Source: a virus. From it: DNA of 20,436 bases. Made by a program: the position numbers and the translations under genes. The notes beneath the pieces are model-generated. The model searched no databases and was not told where the DNA came from. It was given only the letters and a program-made list of their open reading frames with translations. Positions 12,478-20,163 of this stretch are shown here, one piece after another. Location of the stretch: positions 1-20,436 of IMG/VR virus record IMGVR_UViG_3300015360_000238; one strand, written 5' to 3'. Every line of letters begins with the position of its first letter. Positions within the stretch are counted from its first letter, which is position 1.

Positions 12478-14781
12478 TTATTCGGGGTCTGACGGCATCA
12501 TCCAGACCATTGCCGATCTGGTCATAGACGGGCGCTTTGCCTTGATGATGCCGTAGTCCGAAATCAATGACCGGAATACGTCCTCACGCTCACGCGGCTT
12601 CATGCCCTTCATCGCCGCCACGGCGCGGCCTAATTCGCTTTCGCTCATGCCTCTCAAGCCGCTCGCGCGGATCGCTGCGATAGTCCGGTTGCAGGCGTCG
12701 TGAAAGTCATTGACTGACATGGATTTTTCAAGCCGCGCCATCACCTTGTCAGTGTAATGCGTCACAAAATCATGCGCCCAGCGCAGGCTATCGGCGCTGA
12801 CATCAGCCTCCCCAGAAGACACCGCCACGACCAGAGCCAGCCTCATGGCGATTTCCCGGCTTCGGCTTTTCATCTCCGACATTGGGTCAGCAACATTCTT
12901 GACGCGATAGTCATGCAAATCGTCAGTGATCCGATCCAGCAGCTTCAGCGCATCCGGCGAAAAAGGCACCACAACCGGCGCCGGCGGCGTGTCATGCCCG
13001 TCCGTCGCGGCAATCAGCCCGCCATCGGGGTCATGCGCTTCCGCCGCCCGCGTGCACCAGTCCCTAAGCCTGGCACTGAATGGTAGCGCCCGCGTGACCC
13101 GTTGCCGCGGCAGGCCTTCATTCGGCTCGATGATCAGAAAACGGTTCAGGAACCCGCTGGCCACGTCGCCGTAGGTCAAAGCCTCGGTGAAGTCTCTCAC
13201 AGTTGAAAGCCCGACAAAGGTCAGGCTCGGATGCTTCACAACCCTGTCAAGGCGCTGCGATTGATCTTTGGTCAGACCGGCCTTTGAATAGCCTTGGGGC
13301 ATCATTACCCCGTCCTGCATTCCAAAGACCTCCATAAGCGCAGTTAGTGTCGATTGGGCGTTGCTGTTGCCCTTCGCGCTGGCCTCCTTCAGCTTGCGCC
13401 CGAATTCATCCAGCACCACAACATGCGTTGGCTTGTCCAAAAGCGCAGACAGAACCGAAGACCCCGACGTATAGCCGTTCGGCCCGATCAGCCGTTCTAG
13501 CGCGAAATCAGCAAGCGTTTTATTGAGCGCCTTGCGCACGAATTCCTTTCCTGATCCGCTTTCGCCAATGCAGACAAAATAGCAGTTGGAGTAATTGCTT
13601 GCGTCCGTCCGCCACCTCCGACCCATGACAGTGCATCCCAAGGCCAAGGCATAGACAACCGCGAATTGAGGCTGCGGCACGACTGCCGTGGTGTTGAACC
13701 AGTTTACCGCGTCCTGGAGCACGCCGGGAACCGATAGCAGATGATCCATGCTTTCCGGTTTGATCTGATAGCTTGGCAATATCTGCCGGGCAACAGCCGC
13801 GCCATGTGCAATGGCCTCATCGTCCCGATCGGGATCATATTCCGGCGCGTCATTGGATATTCCCAAAAACCCTCCGGCGTCCCTGACCGCTTTTGATACA
13901 TCGCCGCCGTGCTCGTATTGGGCAAAAAGATCAAACGCGTCAAAGGTATGGGCGCTGTCGAAAGGATCGCTGGCATGGTGCGAATAAGCCCGGCCGTCAT
14001 CAAAGACCACTACCCCCGCCAAGCCTGACTTGGAATTTGGCGACAGATATCGGTTCGCCTTGCCGCACCGCCGATAGCCGTATTTCTCAAGCGTCTCGTG
14101 AATTCCGTTGGCGGCGTTGAAACCGTCAATCGCGCTGACCCTGTCGCTCGGGGGCCGTGGCTTTCTGGGCGGGATGAACTCTGGCACGGGCTTCCATGGG
14201 CAAAGGTCCATCATCTGCGGCCTGAACCGTTCCCATTCCTTCCAGATGGTCAGGATTTGCGCAGGCAATTCCGGCAGGCCATCCCAGATTGATCGGCCCG
14301 CCCAGGTGTAAGGGTTTCCGGTATCGGGATGGATCGACGGCGGCAGAACGTCCTGAACAGCCCCGGCCCGAAACTCGATCACCGTTTCAGAACCCTTGCC
14401 GTCCGGACGGGGCCAGCTTATCGCCCGTCGGGATAGCTCGATGTTATTCGGCGCCTTGAACAGAACCTTACCCCGGTCCGACCGGCCCACAATGCGCGGA
14501 CCTGATCCCATAACCGCGTCATAATCCAGACCCAAGCCGTCAAAGATAATCCGGGTCCAGTCGACGTTATCCACGTCCAGCGCCACCGTCCCCGATGCCG
14601 CGTGCAACAGCCCCACGTTGTGCTCGGGGTTGGCTGTCCAGTAGGCCAGAGCGTCGATCGGCGCACTGATGCCGTGCTTCTGCCAGCCGGGTGACTTCGG
14701 GGCCTTGGATCCGGCAGGGATGGCTACAAGCGACCACCCCAGATCAGCGCAATATCGGGCAAGCATTTCAGCTTTGGTCAT
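12478..14781 (-). CDS. Primase-polymerase/helicase fusion
   Basis: The 767-residue protein starts with a bifunctional primase/polymerase domain: GWSLVAIPAGSKAPKSPGW (15-33), NVGLLH, VALDVDN with Asp69 and Asp71, and LPPSIHPDTGNPYTW (147-160) with the conserved His. A linker follows, then an ATPase domain with Walker A GESGSGKE (406-413) and Walker B HVVVLDEF (453-460), as in the DUF3987/phage replicative helicase group. One protein probably both primes and unwinds at the phage origin. ATG 14781 overlaps the stop of the upstream 52-residue frame (ATGA); TTG 14793 is a weaker alternative. It is the largest gene of the minus operon and lies beside the structured intergenic region. Confidence 0.88.
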   Translation of the reverse strand: MTKAEMLARYCADLGWSLVAIPAGSKAPKSPGWQKHGISAPIDALAYWTANPEHNVGLLHAASGTVALDVDNVDWTRIIFDGLGLDYDAVMGSGPRIVGRSDRGKVLFKAPNNIELSRRAISWPRPDGKGSETVIEFRAGAVQDVLPPSIHPDTGNPYTWAGRSIWDGLPELPAQILTIWKEWERFRPQMMDLCPWKPVPEFIPPRKPRPPSDRVSAIDGFNAANGIHETLEKYGYRRCGKANRYLSPNSKSGLAGVVVFDDGRAYSHHASDPFDSAHTFDAFDLFAQYEHGGDVSKAVRDAGGFLGISNDAPEYDPDRDDEAIAHGAAVARQILPSYQIKPESMDHLLSVPGVLQDAVNWFNTTAVVPQPQFAVVYALALGCTVMGRRWRTDASNYSNCYFVCIGESGSGKEFVRKALNKTLADFALERLIGPNGYTSGSSVLSALLDKPTHVVVLDEFGRKLKEASAKGNSNAQSTLTALMEVFGMQDGVMMPQGYSKAGLTKDQSQRLDRVVKHPSLTFVGLSTVRDFTEALTYGDVASGFLNRFLIIEPNEGLPRQRVTRALPFSARLRDWCTRAAEAHDPDGGLIAATDGHDTPPAPVVVPFSPDALKLLDRITDDLHDYRVKNVADPMSEMKSRSREIAMRLALVVAVSSGEADVSADSLRWAHDFVTHYTDKVMARLEKSMSVNDFHDACNRTIAAIRASGLRGMSESELGRAVAAMKGMKPREREDVFRSLISDYGIIKAKRPSMTRSAMVWMMPSDPE

Positions 14782-14936
14782 GTCTTGCCCCAAACAGTGC
14801 CAAGGCGTATATTTCCGGAAGTCATCGGCTTGCCTCCATCAGGCTGGTGATCTGGGCCGGTCGAGCGCTGCCACACGCTCCCGGCCCGCCTCTTTTTCCC
14901 CATCAAACGCCAAACGTCAAGCATCGAATGTTGCAT
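14778..14936 (-). CDS. 52-residue hypothetical protein coupled to the primase gene
   Basis: The frame from ATG 14936 reads MQHSMLDVWRLMGKKRRAG and ends GNIRLGTVWGKT at TGA 14780-14778, overlapping the primase ATG. Internal starts exist at Met5, Met12 and Met27 (ATG 14825). The last has an excellent GGAGG at 7 bases, so a 15-residue leader peptide is another reading. The ATG 14936 site (AGGA) lies in the right arm of a 10-bp inverted repeat. The product is basic, and no family is recognised. Coupling to the primase start is the main evidence. Confidence 0.5.
   Translation of the reverse strand: MQHSMLDVWRLMGKKRRAGSVWQRSTGPDHQPDGGKPMTSGNIRLGTVWGKT
14854..14897 (+). terminator. Intrinsic-terminator-like hairpin, plus orientation
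   Basis: GGGCCGG (14854-14860) pairs with CCGGCCC (14881-14887), and GAGCG (14863-14867) pairs with CGCTC (14876-14880), with a two-base bulge and an 8-base loop. GCCTCTTTTT follows, with TTTTT at 14893-14897. In plus orientation this is a good terminator shape. It lies inside the 52-residue minus-strand frame and no plus-strand gene lies upstream. It may stop antisense transcription into the primase gene, or be fortuitous. Confidence 0.4.
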
Positions 14937-14939
14937 TCA

Positions 14940-14966
14940 ATCCTGCAATGGCCCAAATTGCAGGAT
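14940..14966. repeat. 10-bp inverted repeat with TCCTGCAAT half-sites
   Basis: ATCCTGCAAT (14940-14949) and ATTGCAGGAT (14957-14966) form a perfect inverted repeat with a 7-base spacer. On the minus strand the second arm holds the AGGA site for ATG 14936. It could act as a protein-binding operator on DNA or as an RNA hairpin that hides the ribosome-binding site. Confidence 0.6.
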
Positions 14967-15010
14967 CATCCATTTGAAAACACTAAGCTTTTTGGCAATG
15001 CTGCAATTTG

Positions 15011-15086
15011 AATGATGATACCCCTAGAGGGGGGGACACCCATGGGGAGATACACACAGGACAGGGGGGGGGTGGCTAGCATCATT
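15011..15086. repeat. 7-bp inverted repeat flanking a G-rich tract
   Basis: AATGATG (15011-15017) and CATCATT (15080-15086) are perfect inverted copies. Between them are G-runs at 15029-15035 (7), 15044-15047 (4), 15059-15060 (2) and 15064-15072 (9), enough for a possible G-quadruplex in the loop. Confidence 0.45.
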
Positions 15087-15130
15087 ACACTATATATATC
15101 CCCCCCCCCCTCTCTCTCCTTATATATAAG
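15064..15130. repeat. G9 and C11 homopolymers with TATATATA arms
   Basis: G9 (15064-15072) can pair with part of C11 (15100-15110). The C-run and a TCTCTCTCC repeat are enclosed by TATATATA at 15091-15098 and 15121-15128. The low-complexity tract is easily melted at its AT blocks. Homopolymer lengths may also be affected by sequencing error. Confidence 0.55.
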
Positions 15131-15159
15131 GGTTTTCTTCAAAAAAAATGACCCTCGAA

Positions 15160-15180
15160 TCCTGCAATCCTGCCATTGCA
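15160..15180. repeat. Further TCCTGCAAT copy with a 6-bp inverted repeat
   Basis: TCCTGCAAT recurs exactly at 15160-15168, followed at once by the variant TCCTGCCAT (15168-15176). TGCAAT (15163-15168) and ATTGCA (15175-15180) form an inverted repeat with a 6-base spacer. This mirrors the longer repeat at 14940-14966 across the G/C-rich tract. Confidence 0.45.
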
Positions 15181-15268
15181 ACATTATCGCAGCTTTCAAG
15201 ATTAGGTTTTGTGTTACCAAGCGCGGCATGATCTGCAAGGATGGCGCCAGCAACCCAAGGAGACCCAC

Positions 15269-15490
15269 ATGAAGCCCGAAATCGAAAAGAACCATCCGCC
15301 GCCGCTGCTAACCCGGAACAAGTATCCGTTCTCTCGAATGGTGCCAGGCGACAGCGTGTTCTATCCCGACCAGCCAAAGGGCGGGCAATCCGGCCCGGCA
15401 AAGGCAGCAAGAGAATACGGCAACCGATACGGTCAGACATTCGTCGCCAAGCCCGAAGACGGCGGCGTGCGCATCTGGCGGCTGGAGTGA
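15269..15490 (+). CDS. 73-residue phage hypothetical protein
   Basis: ATG 15269 has AAGGAG at 7 bases; the longer open frame upstream has no site. The body NKYPFSRMVPGDSVFYPDQP, followed by an Ala/Arg/Tyr-rich helix and GQTFVAKPEDGGVRIWRLE, has the shape of a widespread small phage protein family of the 'YPF..M..GDSFF ... GVRVWR' type. I recall the family without knowing its function. No membrane or catalytic motif is visible. It is first in the rightward packaging operon, 6 bases before the next gene. Confidence 0.72.
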   Translation: MKPEIEKNHPPPLLTRNKYPFSRMVPGDSVFYPDQPKGGQSGPAKAAREYGNRYGQTFVAKPEDGGVRIWRLE

Positions 15491-15495
15491 CAGCC

Positions 15496-15954
15496 ATGCC
15501 CGTAGAACCGCACAGCGCACTGACGCTCACACGAACCCGCGTCATGCCCCCAGCGCAGGACAAGCCAACCCCCAAGCCGATTATCTCCATGGCCGAGGAC
15601 GCTGCCATCTGCAACGCACGGCGCAAAAGGATCGACTTCCCCAGCCGATACCCCAAAGCCAAACCACCACCGCCCCCGCCGCCAAAGCCCAAACCCAAAG
15701 CCCTGCCCGGCGGGCCAAACCGCGACCAACGCCGCGCGGCATGGCTGGCAGACATTGCACGCCAGCCCAGCACCGCAGCCGAACTCGCCATTATCTGGCG
15801 CATGACCACCAAGGGCGCGTCCGTGCGCCTTTACCGCCTCCACCGCCGCCATGGCATGGTCATACCGCCGCCCGAAGGAACCAAAGGCGGCACATGGACC
15901 TTGACCGCAAAGGGACGCGCTGAAATGATAGCCGCACAGCCCCAGACGGCATAG
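15496..15954 (+). CDS. Pro-rich protein with winged-helix-like C-terminus
   Basis: The 152-residue protein has an N-terminal region without clear fold and a seven-proline run within a Lys/Pro linker (residues 54-71). After these comes a compact C-terminal domain. That domain (about 76-146: RDQRRAAWLADI, STAAELAIIWRMTTKGASVRLYRLHRRHGM, TWTLTAKGRAEM) follows a winged-helix order, with a recognition helix and a wing ending in T-x-x-G. This suggests DNA binding, perhaps regulating the packaging genes or assisting terminase. ATG 15496 has GGAGTG upstream; the frame is open further back only as shadow. Family not named. Confidence 0.65.
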   Translation: MPVEPHSALTLTRTRVMPPAQDKPTPKPIISMAEDAAICNARRKRIDFPSRYPKAKPPPPPPPKPKPKALPGGPNRDQRRAAWLADIARQPSTAAELAIIWRMTTKGASVRLYRLHRRHGMVIPPPEGTKGGTWTLTAKGRAEMIAAQPQTA

Positions 15955-16018
15955 TGGGCCAAAACCCCGGCCGCGCGGCAACGCGGTTACGGTCTTTGCC
16001 GCCAAGGCCGGGCACACC

Positions 16019-16047
16019 TTGAAACGTAACCCCAAACGCGATAGATT
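16019..16047 (+). promoter_or_regulatory. Weak candidate promoter at terS
   Basis: TTGAAA (16019-16024), 17 bases, then TAGATT (16042-16047), only 7 bases before ATG 16054. Transcription would begin at about the start codon, giving a leaderless terS message. The 99-base gap otherwise holds a CCGCG/CGCGG stem-loop (15971-15986) and no gene. Confidence 0.25.
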
Positions 16048-16053
16048 GCGGGC

Positions 16054-16431
16054 ATGACACCTAAAACCTTTGACATAATCTGCGAACGCATTGCCTGCGG
16101 CGAAAGCTTGAGGGCAATATGCCGTGATCCAGATATGCCTGGTGTCGGTGTGGTCCTGAAATGGGTGGAAAAAACGCCCGACTTCCGGGAACAATACATG
16201 CGTGCGCGCGAAGCTTCTGCCGACGCCGATGCAGATGCGGTTGGAGATATTGCGCAGCGCACATTGTCTGGAGAGTTTGAACCATCCGCCGCCCGTGTTG
16301 CGATTGATGCGCTGAAGTGGTCTGCTGGAAAGCGCAAGCCCAAGGTCTATGGCGAAAAGCTGGAAATTGGCGGGTCGGGGCCAAAAGGTGAAATCCTTTT
16401 CACCATCCGCGATATGATCAAGGGTGCCTGA
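16054..16431 (+). CDS. terS: Terminase small subunit (Sf6-like)
   Basis: The 125-residue protein begins with a helix-turn-helix (ICERIACGESLRAICRDP, then MPGVGVVLKWVEKTPDFREQY). A helical oligomerisation segment (ARVAIDALKWSAGKRKPKVYG) follows. This matches small terminase subunits of the Sf6 type, which bind the packaging start site as a ring. It is followed at once by the large subunit, as expected. The region before ATG 16054 has no strong ribosome-binding site. A TTGAAA/TAGATT pair ends 7 bases upstream, so a leaderless message is possible. Confidence 0.83.
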   Translation: MTPKTFDIICERIACGESLRAICRDPDMPGVGVVLKWVEKTPDFREQYMRAREASADADADAVGDIAQRTLSGEFEPSAARVAIDALKWSAGKRKPKVYGEKLEIGGSGPKGEILFTIRDMIKGA

Positions 16432-17797
16432 GGTTCTAATACCTCGCGCAGGGTGGTCATTGCGACCCTACCAGAAGCCGCTTTGGCGCGCGCTGGTTCA
16501 CGACAACCTGAACATCTGCGCAACATGGCATCGCCGCGGCGGCAAGGACGAGGTGCTTCTGAACGCGCTGGCTGTAAAGGCCATGCAACGCCCTGCCAGT
16601 TATGCCTACATGTTCCCAGAGATCAGCCATGCCCGCCGCGCCATGTGGCAATCCATCAACCCGCACACGGGCAAGCGCCGCATTCTTGAGGCGTTCCCGC
16701 CTGAGATCCTCGATGGCGACCCAAATGAGACGGAAATGCGGCTCAAAGTGGCGAACGGATCCAGCATCATGTTTTTCGGCTCGGACCAGTATGACCGTTT
16801 GGTGGGCGCGTCATTGGCAGGCATCGTGTCATCAGAGCACGCGCTTTCTCACCCCAGCGCCTATGCGTTCTTTTCGCCCATGCTGCGCGAGAATGGCGGG
16901 TTCTTCGCCGCCATCAGTACGCCGCGCGGGCGTAATCACTTTCACGGGTTGTTTAATTACGCCGCCGCTAATGCCGGTTGGTTTGCGCAAAGCCTCTCGA
17001 TCACTGACACGGGCGCGCTGTCGCCAGCAGAAATCAAGGACGCGTTGGCCGAATATGTCGGGCTTTACGGCGCGGACCAAGGCGAGGGGCTTTTCCAGCA
17101 AGAATACCTTTGCTCGTTCAACGCCGCGGTCCTCGGCGCGTTCTATGCCCGCGAAATGGTGCAGGTCCGAAACGAAGGCCGGATTGATCCGGCGCTGGAG
17201 GCTGTGCCGGGGCAGCCCGTCCACAGGGCGTGGGATATCGGCGTGCGAGATGACACAAGCATATGGTGGTTTCAGGTCGTCGGCGGGCAGGTCTACGTCC
17301 TCGACTGCTACAGCGCAAACGGCGCTGGGGTTGACCATTACGCGGAGGTCATTGACCAGCGGCGCACTGAGCATGGATGGACTGACGGCAATGACTTCGT
17401 GCCGCATGACGCCAAGGTCAAGGAATGGGGCACGGGCCGCACGCGGGTCGAAACCATGATGGGTCTGGGGCTGCATCCTGTTGTGGTGCCACAGGCGGGC
17501 CTGCTGGACGGCATCAACGCTCTGCGCCGAACCCTGCCGCGTTGCGTGTTTCACAGCAGATGCGAGGAAGTGGGAATATCCGCATTGGAGCAATACCGGC
17601 GCGAATGGGATGACGAAAAGAAGGCGTTCAAGGCCAATCCGCTGCACAATTGGTCATCGCATCTGGCCGATTCCGCGCGATACATGGCCCTTGCGTGGCG
17701 CACGATCCGGCCTGAACCCATGAGCGCCTTGCCACAGGACGGGTTCCGGCCTATGCTGCTGCGCAAAGCCCCCAAATCTGGCAGGATTGCACTGTGA
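16424..17797 (+). CDS. terL: Terminase large subunit
   Basis: The packaging ATPase-nuclease has 457 residues. Walker A is the divergent WHRRGGKD (35-42). The Walker B strand LAGIVSSEH ends in Glu138 with Ser where Asp is usual. Motif III AISTPRG (163-169) follows. The RNase-H-like nuclease has Asp271 (AWDIGVRDDTS), Asp329 (PHDAK) and Asp416 (HLADSARY). It cuts concatemers and drives DNA into the capsid. The GTG start overlaps terS by 8 bases. The stop overlaps the portal GTG (GTGA). Confidence 0.9.
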   Translation: MPEVLIPRAGWSLRPYQKPLWRALVHDNLNICATWHRRGGKDEVLLNALAVKAMQRPASYAYMFPEISHARRAMWQSINPHTGKRRILEAFPPEILDGDPNETEMRLKVANGSSIMFFGSDQYDRLVGASLAGIVSSEHALSHPSAYAFFSPMLRENGGFFAAISTPRGRNHFHGLFNYAAANAGWFAQSLSITDTGALSPAEIKDALAEYVGLYGADQGEGLFQQEYLCSFNAAVLGAFYAREMVQVRNEGRIDPALEAVPGQPVHRAWDIGVRDDTSIWWFQVVGGQVYVLDCYSANGAGVDHYAEVIDQRRTEHGWTDGNDFVPHDAKVKEWGTGRTRVETMMGLGLHPVVVPQAGLLDGINALRRTLPRCVFHSRCEEVGISALEQYRREWDDEKKAFKANPLHNWSSHLADSARYMALAWRTIRPEPMSALPQDGFRPMLLRKAPKSGRIAL

Positions 17798-20163
17798 CCG
17801 ATGACGAGGACAAGCCAGAGCGCGGCAAGAGCAAGTTTTGGCTTGAACTGATCAGCGACGGCGAGCAAGCGCTGCACGCATGGCAGGACACGGCAGACAA
17901 TATTGACAAGATTTACGCCAGCCTTTCGCGCATGGGGGGGATTGGCCGGGACCGCGAGTTTCAATTGTTCTGGTCCAATATCCAAGTCATGGGACCGTCG
18001 ATCTATGCCCGCCCGCCTGTCCCTGTTGTCACTCCAAAGTTCAAGGATCGTCGCCCGCTGCACCGCACCGCGTCCGAATTGCTTGAACGTTGTTGCCTGA
18101 TCAGCTTTGACATTGCAGACATTGACCAGACCATGATTGCCTTGCGCGACGATCTGGCAATCCTTGGCCGGGGCGCGTCTTGGGTCCGATACGACAGCGA
18201 TGACGGCGATAAGGTCTGTTATGAGCACGTGGACCGCAAAGACTTCCTGCACCAGCCTGCCCGCAAGTGGTCTGAGGTTGAATGGGTGGCGCGGCGCGGA
18301 TGGCTGACGCGCGAGGAAATGCGCAAGCGGTTCGGCGACGATGCCGAGATGGTGTCCTATTCCGTAACCCGTGACGACAAGGGCAATGCCAGCACTGAGA
18401 AGTGCGGCGTTTGGGAAATCTGGCACAAGACTGAAAAGAAGGTTGCGTGGGCGACCGAGGGCTTTGAGGAAACGCTTGAAGAATCCGCGCCGCACCTGAA
18501 GCTGGAAGGCTTCTTTCCCTGCCCCAAGCCCGCCTATGGCACGGTGGAGCGCCGCAGCCTTGTGCCGGTGCCCGATCTGATCTTTTACAAGGACCAGCTT
18601 GAGGAAGTGCACGCTCTGACCCGGCGCATTCATGCGCTGTCTGACGCCGTCAAGGTTCGCGGCTTTTACGCGGGCGGCGGCGATCTGGGCGATGCTATCG
18701 AGACCGCAATCAGGATGGCGGACGATACTCAAATCCTTGTGCCGGTTCCGGCCATGTCTTCACTGATGCAGGGGGGAGGTGATCCGATTATCTGGTTGCC
18801 CTTGGAAATGGTCGCCAGCACCATCACGGGGCTAATCGAGTTGCGGCGCCAGGTGATCGACGATGTTTACCAGATCATCGGTCTGTCCGACATCATGCGC
18901 GGGTCTACGGTGGCATCCGAGACGCTTGGCGCGCAGCAACTCAAACAGCAAAACGGCTCTTACCGGGTGAGGGACAAGCAGAATGAACTTGTGCGGGTTG
19001 CGCGGGACTTGGTGCGCATTGGTGCTGAAATCATGGCCAACGAATTCAGCCGCAAGACGCTGGAAACCATGGCGCAGATGGACTTGCCGACCGCCGCAGA
19101 CCAGAAGAAAAAGCTGAAGGATTACGAGGGACAGGCGAAGGCGGAACTTGAAGGCCTGATGGAACAAGCCCAGGGCATGGCGGAGCAGGCCATGCAGCAA
19201 GCGCAGCAATCGGGTCAGCCGATTGACCCGGCGCAAATGCAGGAAATGCAGCAACAGGCGGAACAGCAGTTCAACGAACAGCAACAGGCCATCATCGCCA
19301 AGTGGTCGAAAAAGCTGCAAGAGTGCCAGGACGAGATCACTATTGATGCGGTGATGGACTTCTTGTCCGACGAAAAGCTGCGCCCCTTCGCGCTGGATAT
19401 CGAGACAGATTCCACGATCTACCCGGATGAGATGGCCGAAAAGCAGTCCCGGCAAGAGTTCATGACTGCGTTTGCTGGCACAATGGCGGCGCTGCAACCG
19501 ATGTTCATGATGGGGCCAGAGGCAATCAGCGTGGCCGGTGGCGTGTTCAAGTTCGCTTTGTCGCCGTATCGTGTCGGGCGCGAGTTGGAAGGGCTGATCG
19601 ATGATTTTGTGGACCAAGGGCCTGCCATGGCTGAACGGCTGCAAGGTGCTGCGGGAGACAACGGGGCCGAGGAAATGGCCAAGGCGACTGCGATGATGGC
19701 TGAAGCCGAGATGATGAAGGCTCAAGCCGACGTGGCCAAGGTTCAGACGGATATGCAGATCAAGGGCCAGCAGATGGAACAGGACGCGCAATCCAAGGTC
19801 CAGGATATGCAGGTCAAGGTCGAGAAAGAGCGTGCGGACTTGCAGCTATCGGCGGCAGAGTTGCAGTTGAAGTCGCGTGAAACTGCAGTGAGTGAGCGTG
19901 AGGTTGCGGTCAAGGAAGCGCTGGCTGGCGTGACTGTCCAGACGGCCCAAGTGGACAACGGCATCAAGCGCGGTGAGGTCGTCATGCAGTCGGGCGAACA
20001 ACTACCCATGGCGGTTGCCTTGTCGATTGCGCCCATGCTGGAGCAAATGCAGGCAACGGCAGCGCAGCAGACGGCCATGATTGCCGCGATGATGAGCGCG
20101 CCGAAGGAGATCGTGCGCGGTCCTGACGGCCGGGCGGTGGGCGTGCGGACGATGGTGCAGTAG
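17794..20163 (+). CDS. Portal protein (podovirus/P22-like)
   Basis: The 789-residue product follows terL, as portals do, and has the portal-type beginning. This includes an N-terminal helix region, a conserved SNIQVMGPSIYARPPVPVV stretch (about 61-79), and a stem/clip region with DLIFYKDQLEEVHALTRRIHALSDAVK. Then come a Gln-rich part (about 455-495) and a very long Gln/Lys/Glu-rich coiled coil (about 625-715), the extended C-terminal barrel seen in P22-like portals. It forms the dodecameric DNA entry ring at one capsid vertex. GTG 17794 overlaps the terL stop. Length is close to that of P22-type portals. Confidence 0.85.
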   Translation: MTDDEDKPERGKSKFWLELISDGEQALHAWQDTADNIDKIYASLSRMGGIGRDREFQLFWSNIQVMGPSIYARPPVPVVTPKFKDRRPLHRTASELLERCCLISFDIADIDQTMIALRDDLAILGRGASWVRYDSDDGDKVCYEHVDRKDFLHQPARKWSEVEWVARRGWLTREEMRKRFGDDAEMVSYSVTRDDKGNASTEKCGVWEIWHKTEKKVAWATEGFEETLEESAPHLKLEGFFPCPKPAYGTVERRSLVPVPDLIFYKDQLEEVHALTRRIHALSDAVKVRGFYAGGGDLGDAIETAIRMADDTQILVPVPAMSSLMQGGGDPIIWLPLEMVASTITGLIELRRQVIDDVYQIIGLSDIMRGSTVASETLGAQQLKQQNGSYRVRDKQNELVRVARDLVRIGAEIMANEFSRKTLETMAQMDLPTAADQKKKLKDYEGQAKAELEGLMEQAQGMAEQAMQQAQQSGQPIDPAQMQEMQQQAEQQFNEQQQAIIAKWSKKLQECQDEITIDAVMDFLSDEKLRPFALDIETDSTIYPDEMAEKQSRQEFMTAFAGTMAALQPMFMMGPEAISVAGGVFKFALSPYRVGRELEGLIDDFVDQGPAMAERLQGAAGDNGAEEMAKATAMMAEAEMMKAQADVAKVQTDMQIKGQQMEQDAQSKVQDMQVKVEKERADLQLSAAELQLKSRETAVSEREVAVKEALAGVTVQTAQVDNGIKRGEVVMQSGEQLPMAVALSIAPMLEQMQATAAQQTAMIAAMMSAPKEIVRGPDGRAVGVRTMVQ

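Larger units (their letters stand above)
14937..15268. other. Non-coding structured region between divergent operons (candidate origin/control region)
   Basis: These 332 bases hold no convincing gene. They contain a 10-bp inverted repeat with TCCTGCAAT half-sites, further copies of that motif and an AATGATG/CATCATT repeat flanking a G-rich tract. There are also a G9 and a C11 run, TCTCTCTC, and two TATATATA blocks. The region separates the leftward primase operon from the rightward packaging operon. A replication origin, a promoter/operator complex, or a cos-like site are all possible. Confidence 0.5.

Noticed and set aside
14940-15180. CRISPR array
   Set aside because: The repeated unit is only 9 bases, irregularly spaced and in both orientations, with no spacers of constant length and no cas operon.
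15955-16053. Intrinsic terminator before terS
   Set aside because: The CCGCG/CGCGG stem is 5 bp and lacks a following T-run.
15433-16194. Minus-strand open frame (253 codons) opposite the Pro-rich gene and terS
   Set aside because: Gly/Phe/Cys-rich composition is the complement of Pro/Lys codons on the plus strand; no motif, and it runs through the terS start.
17551-18732. Minus-strand open frame (393 codons) opposite terL and portal
   Set aside because: Antisense to well-supported genes; length is explained by GC-rich sequence with few stops.
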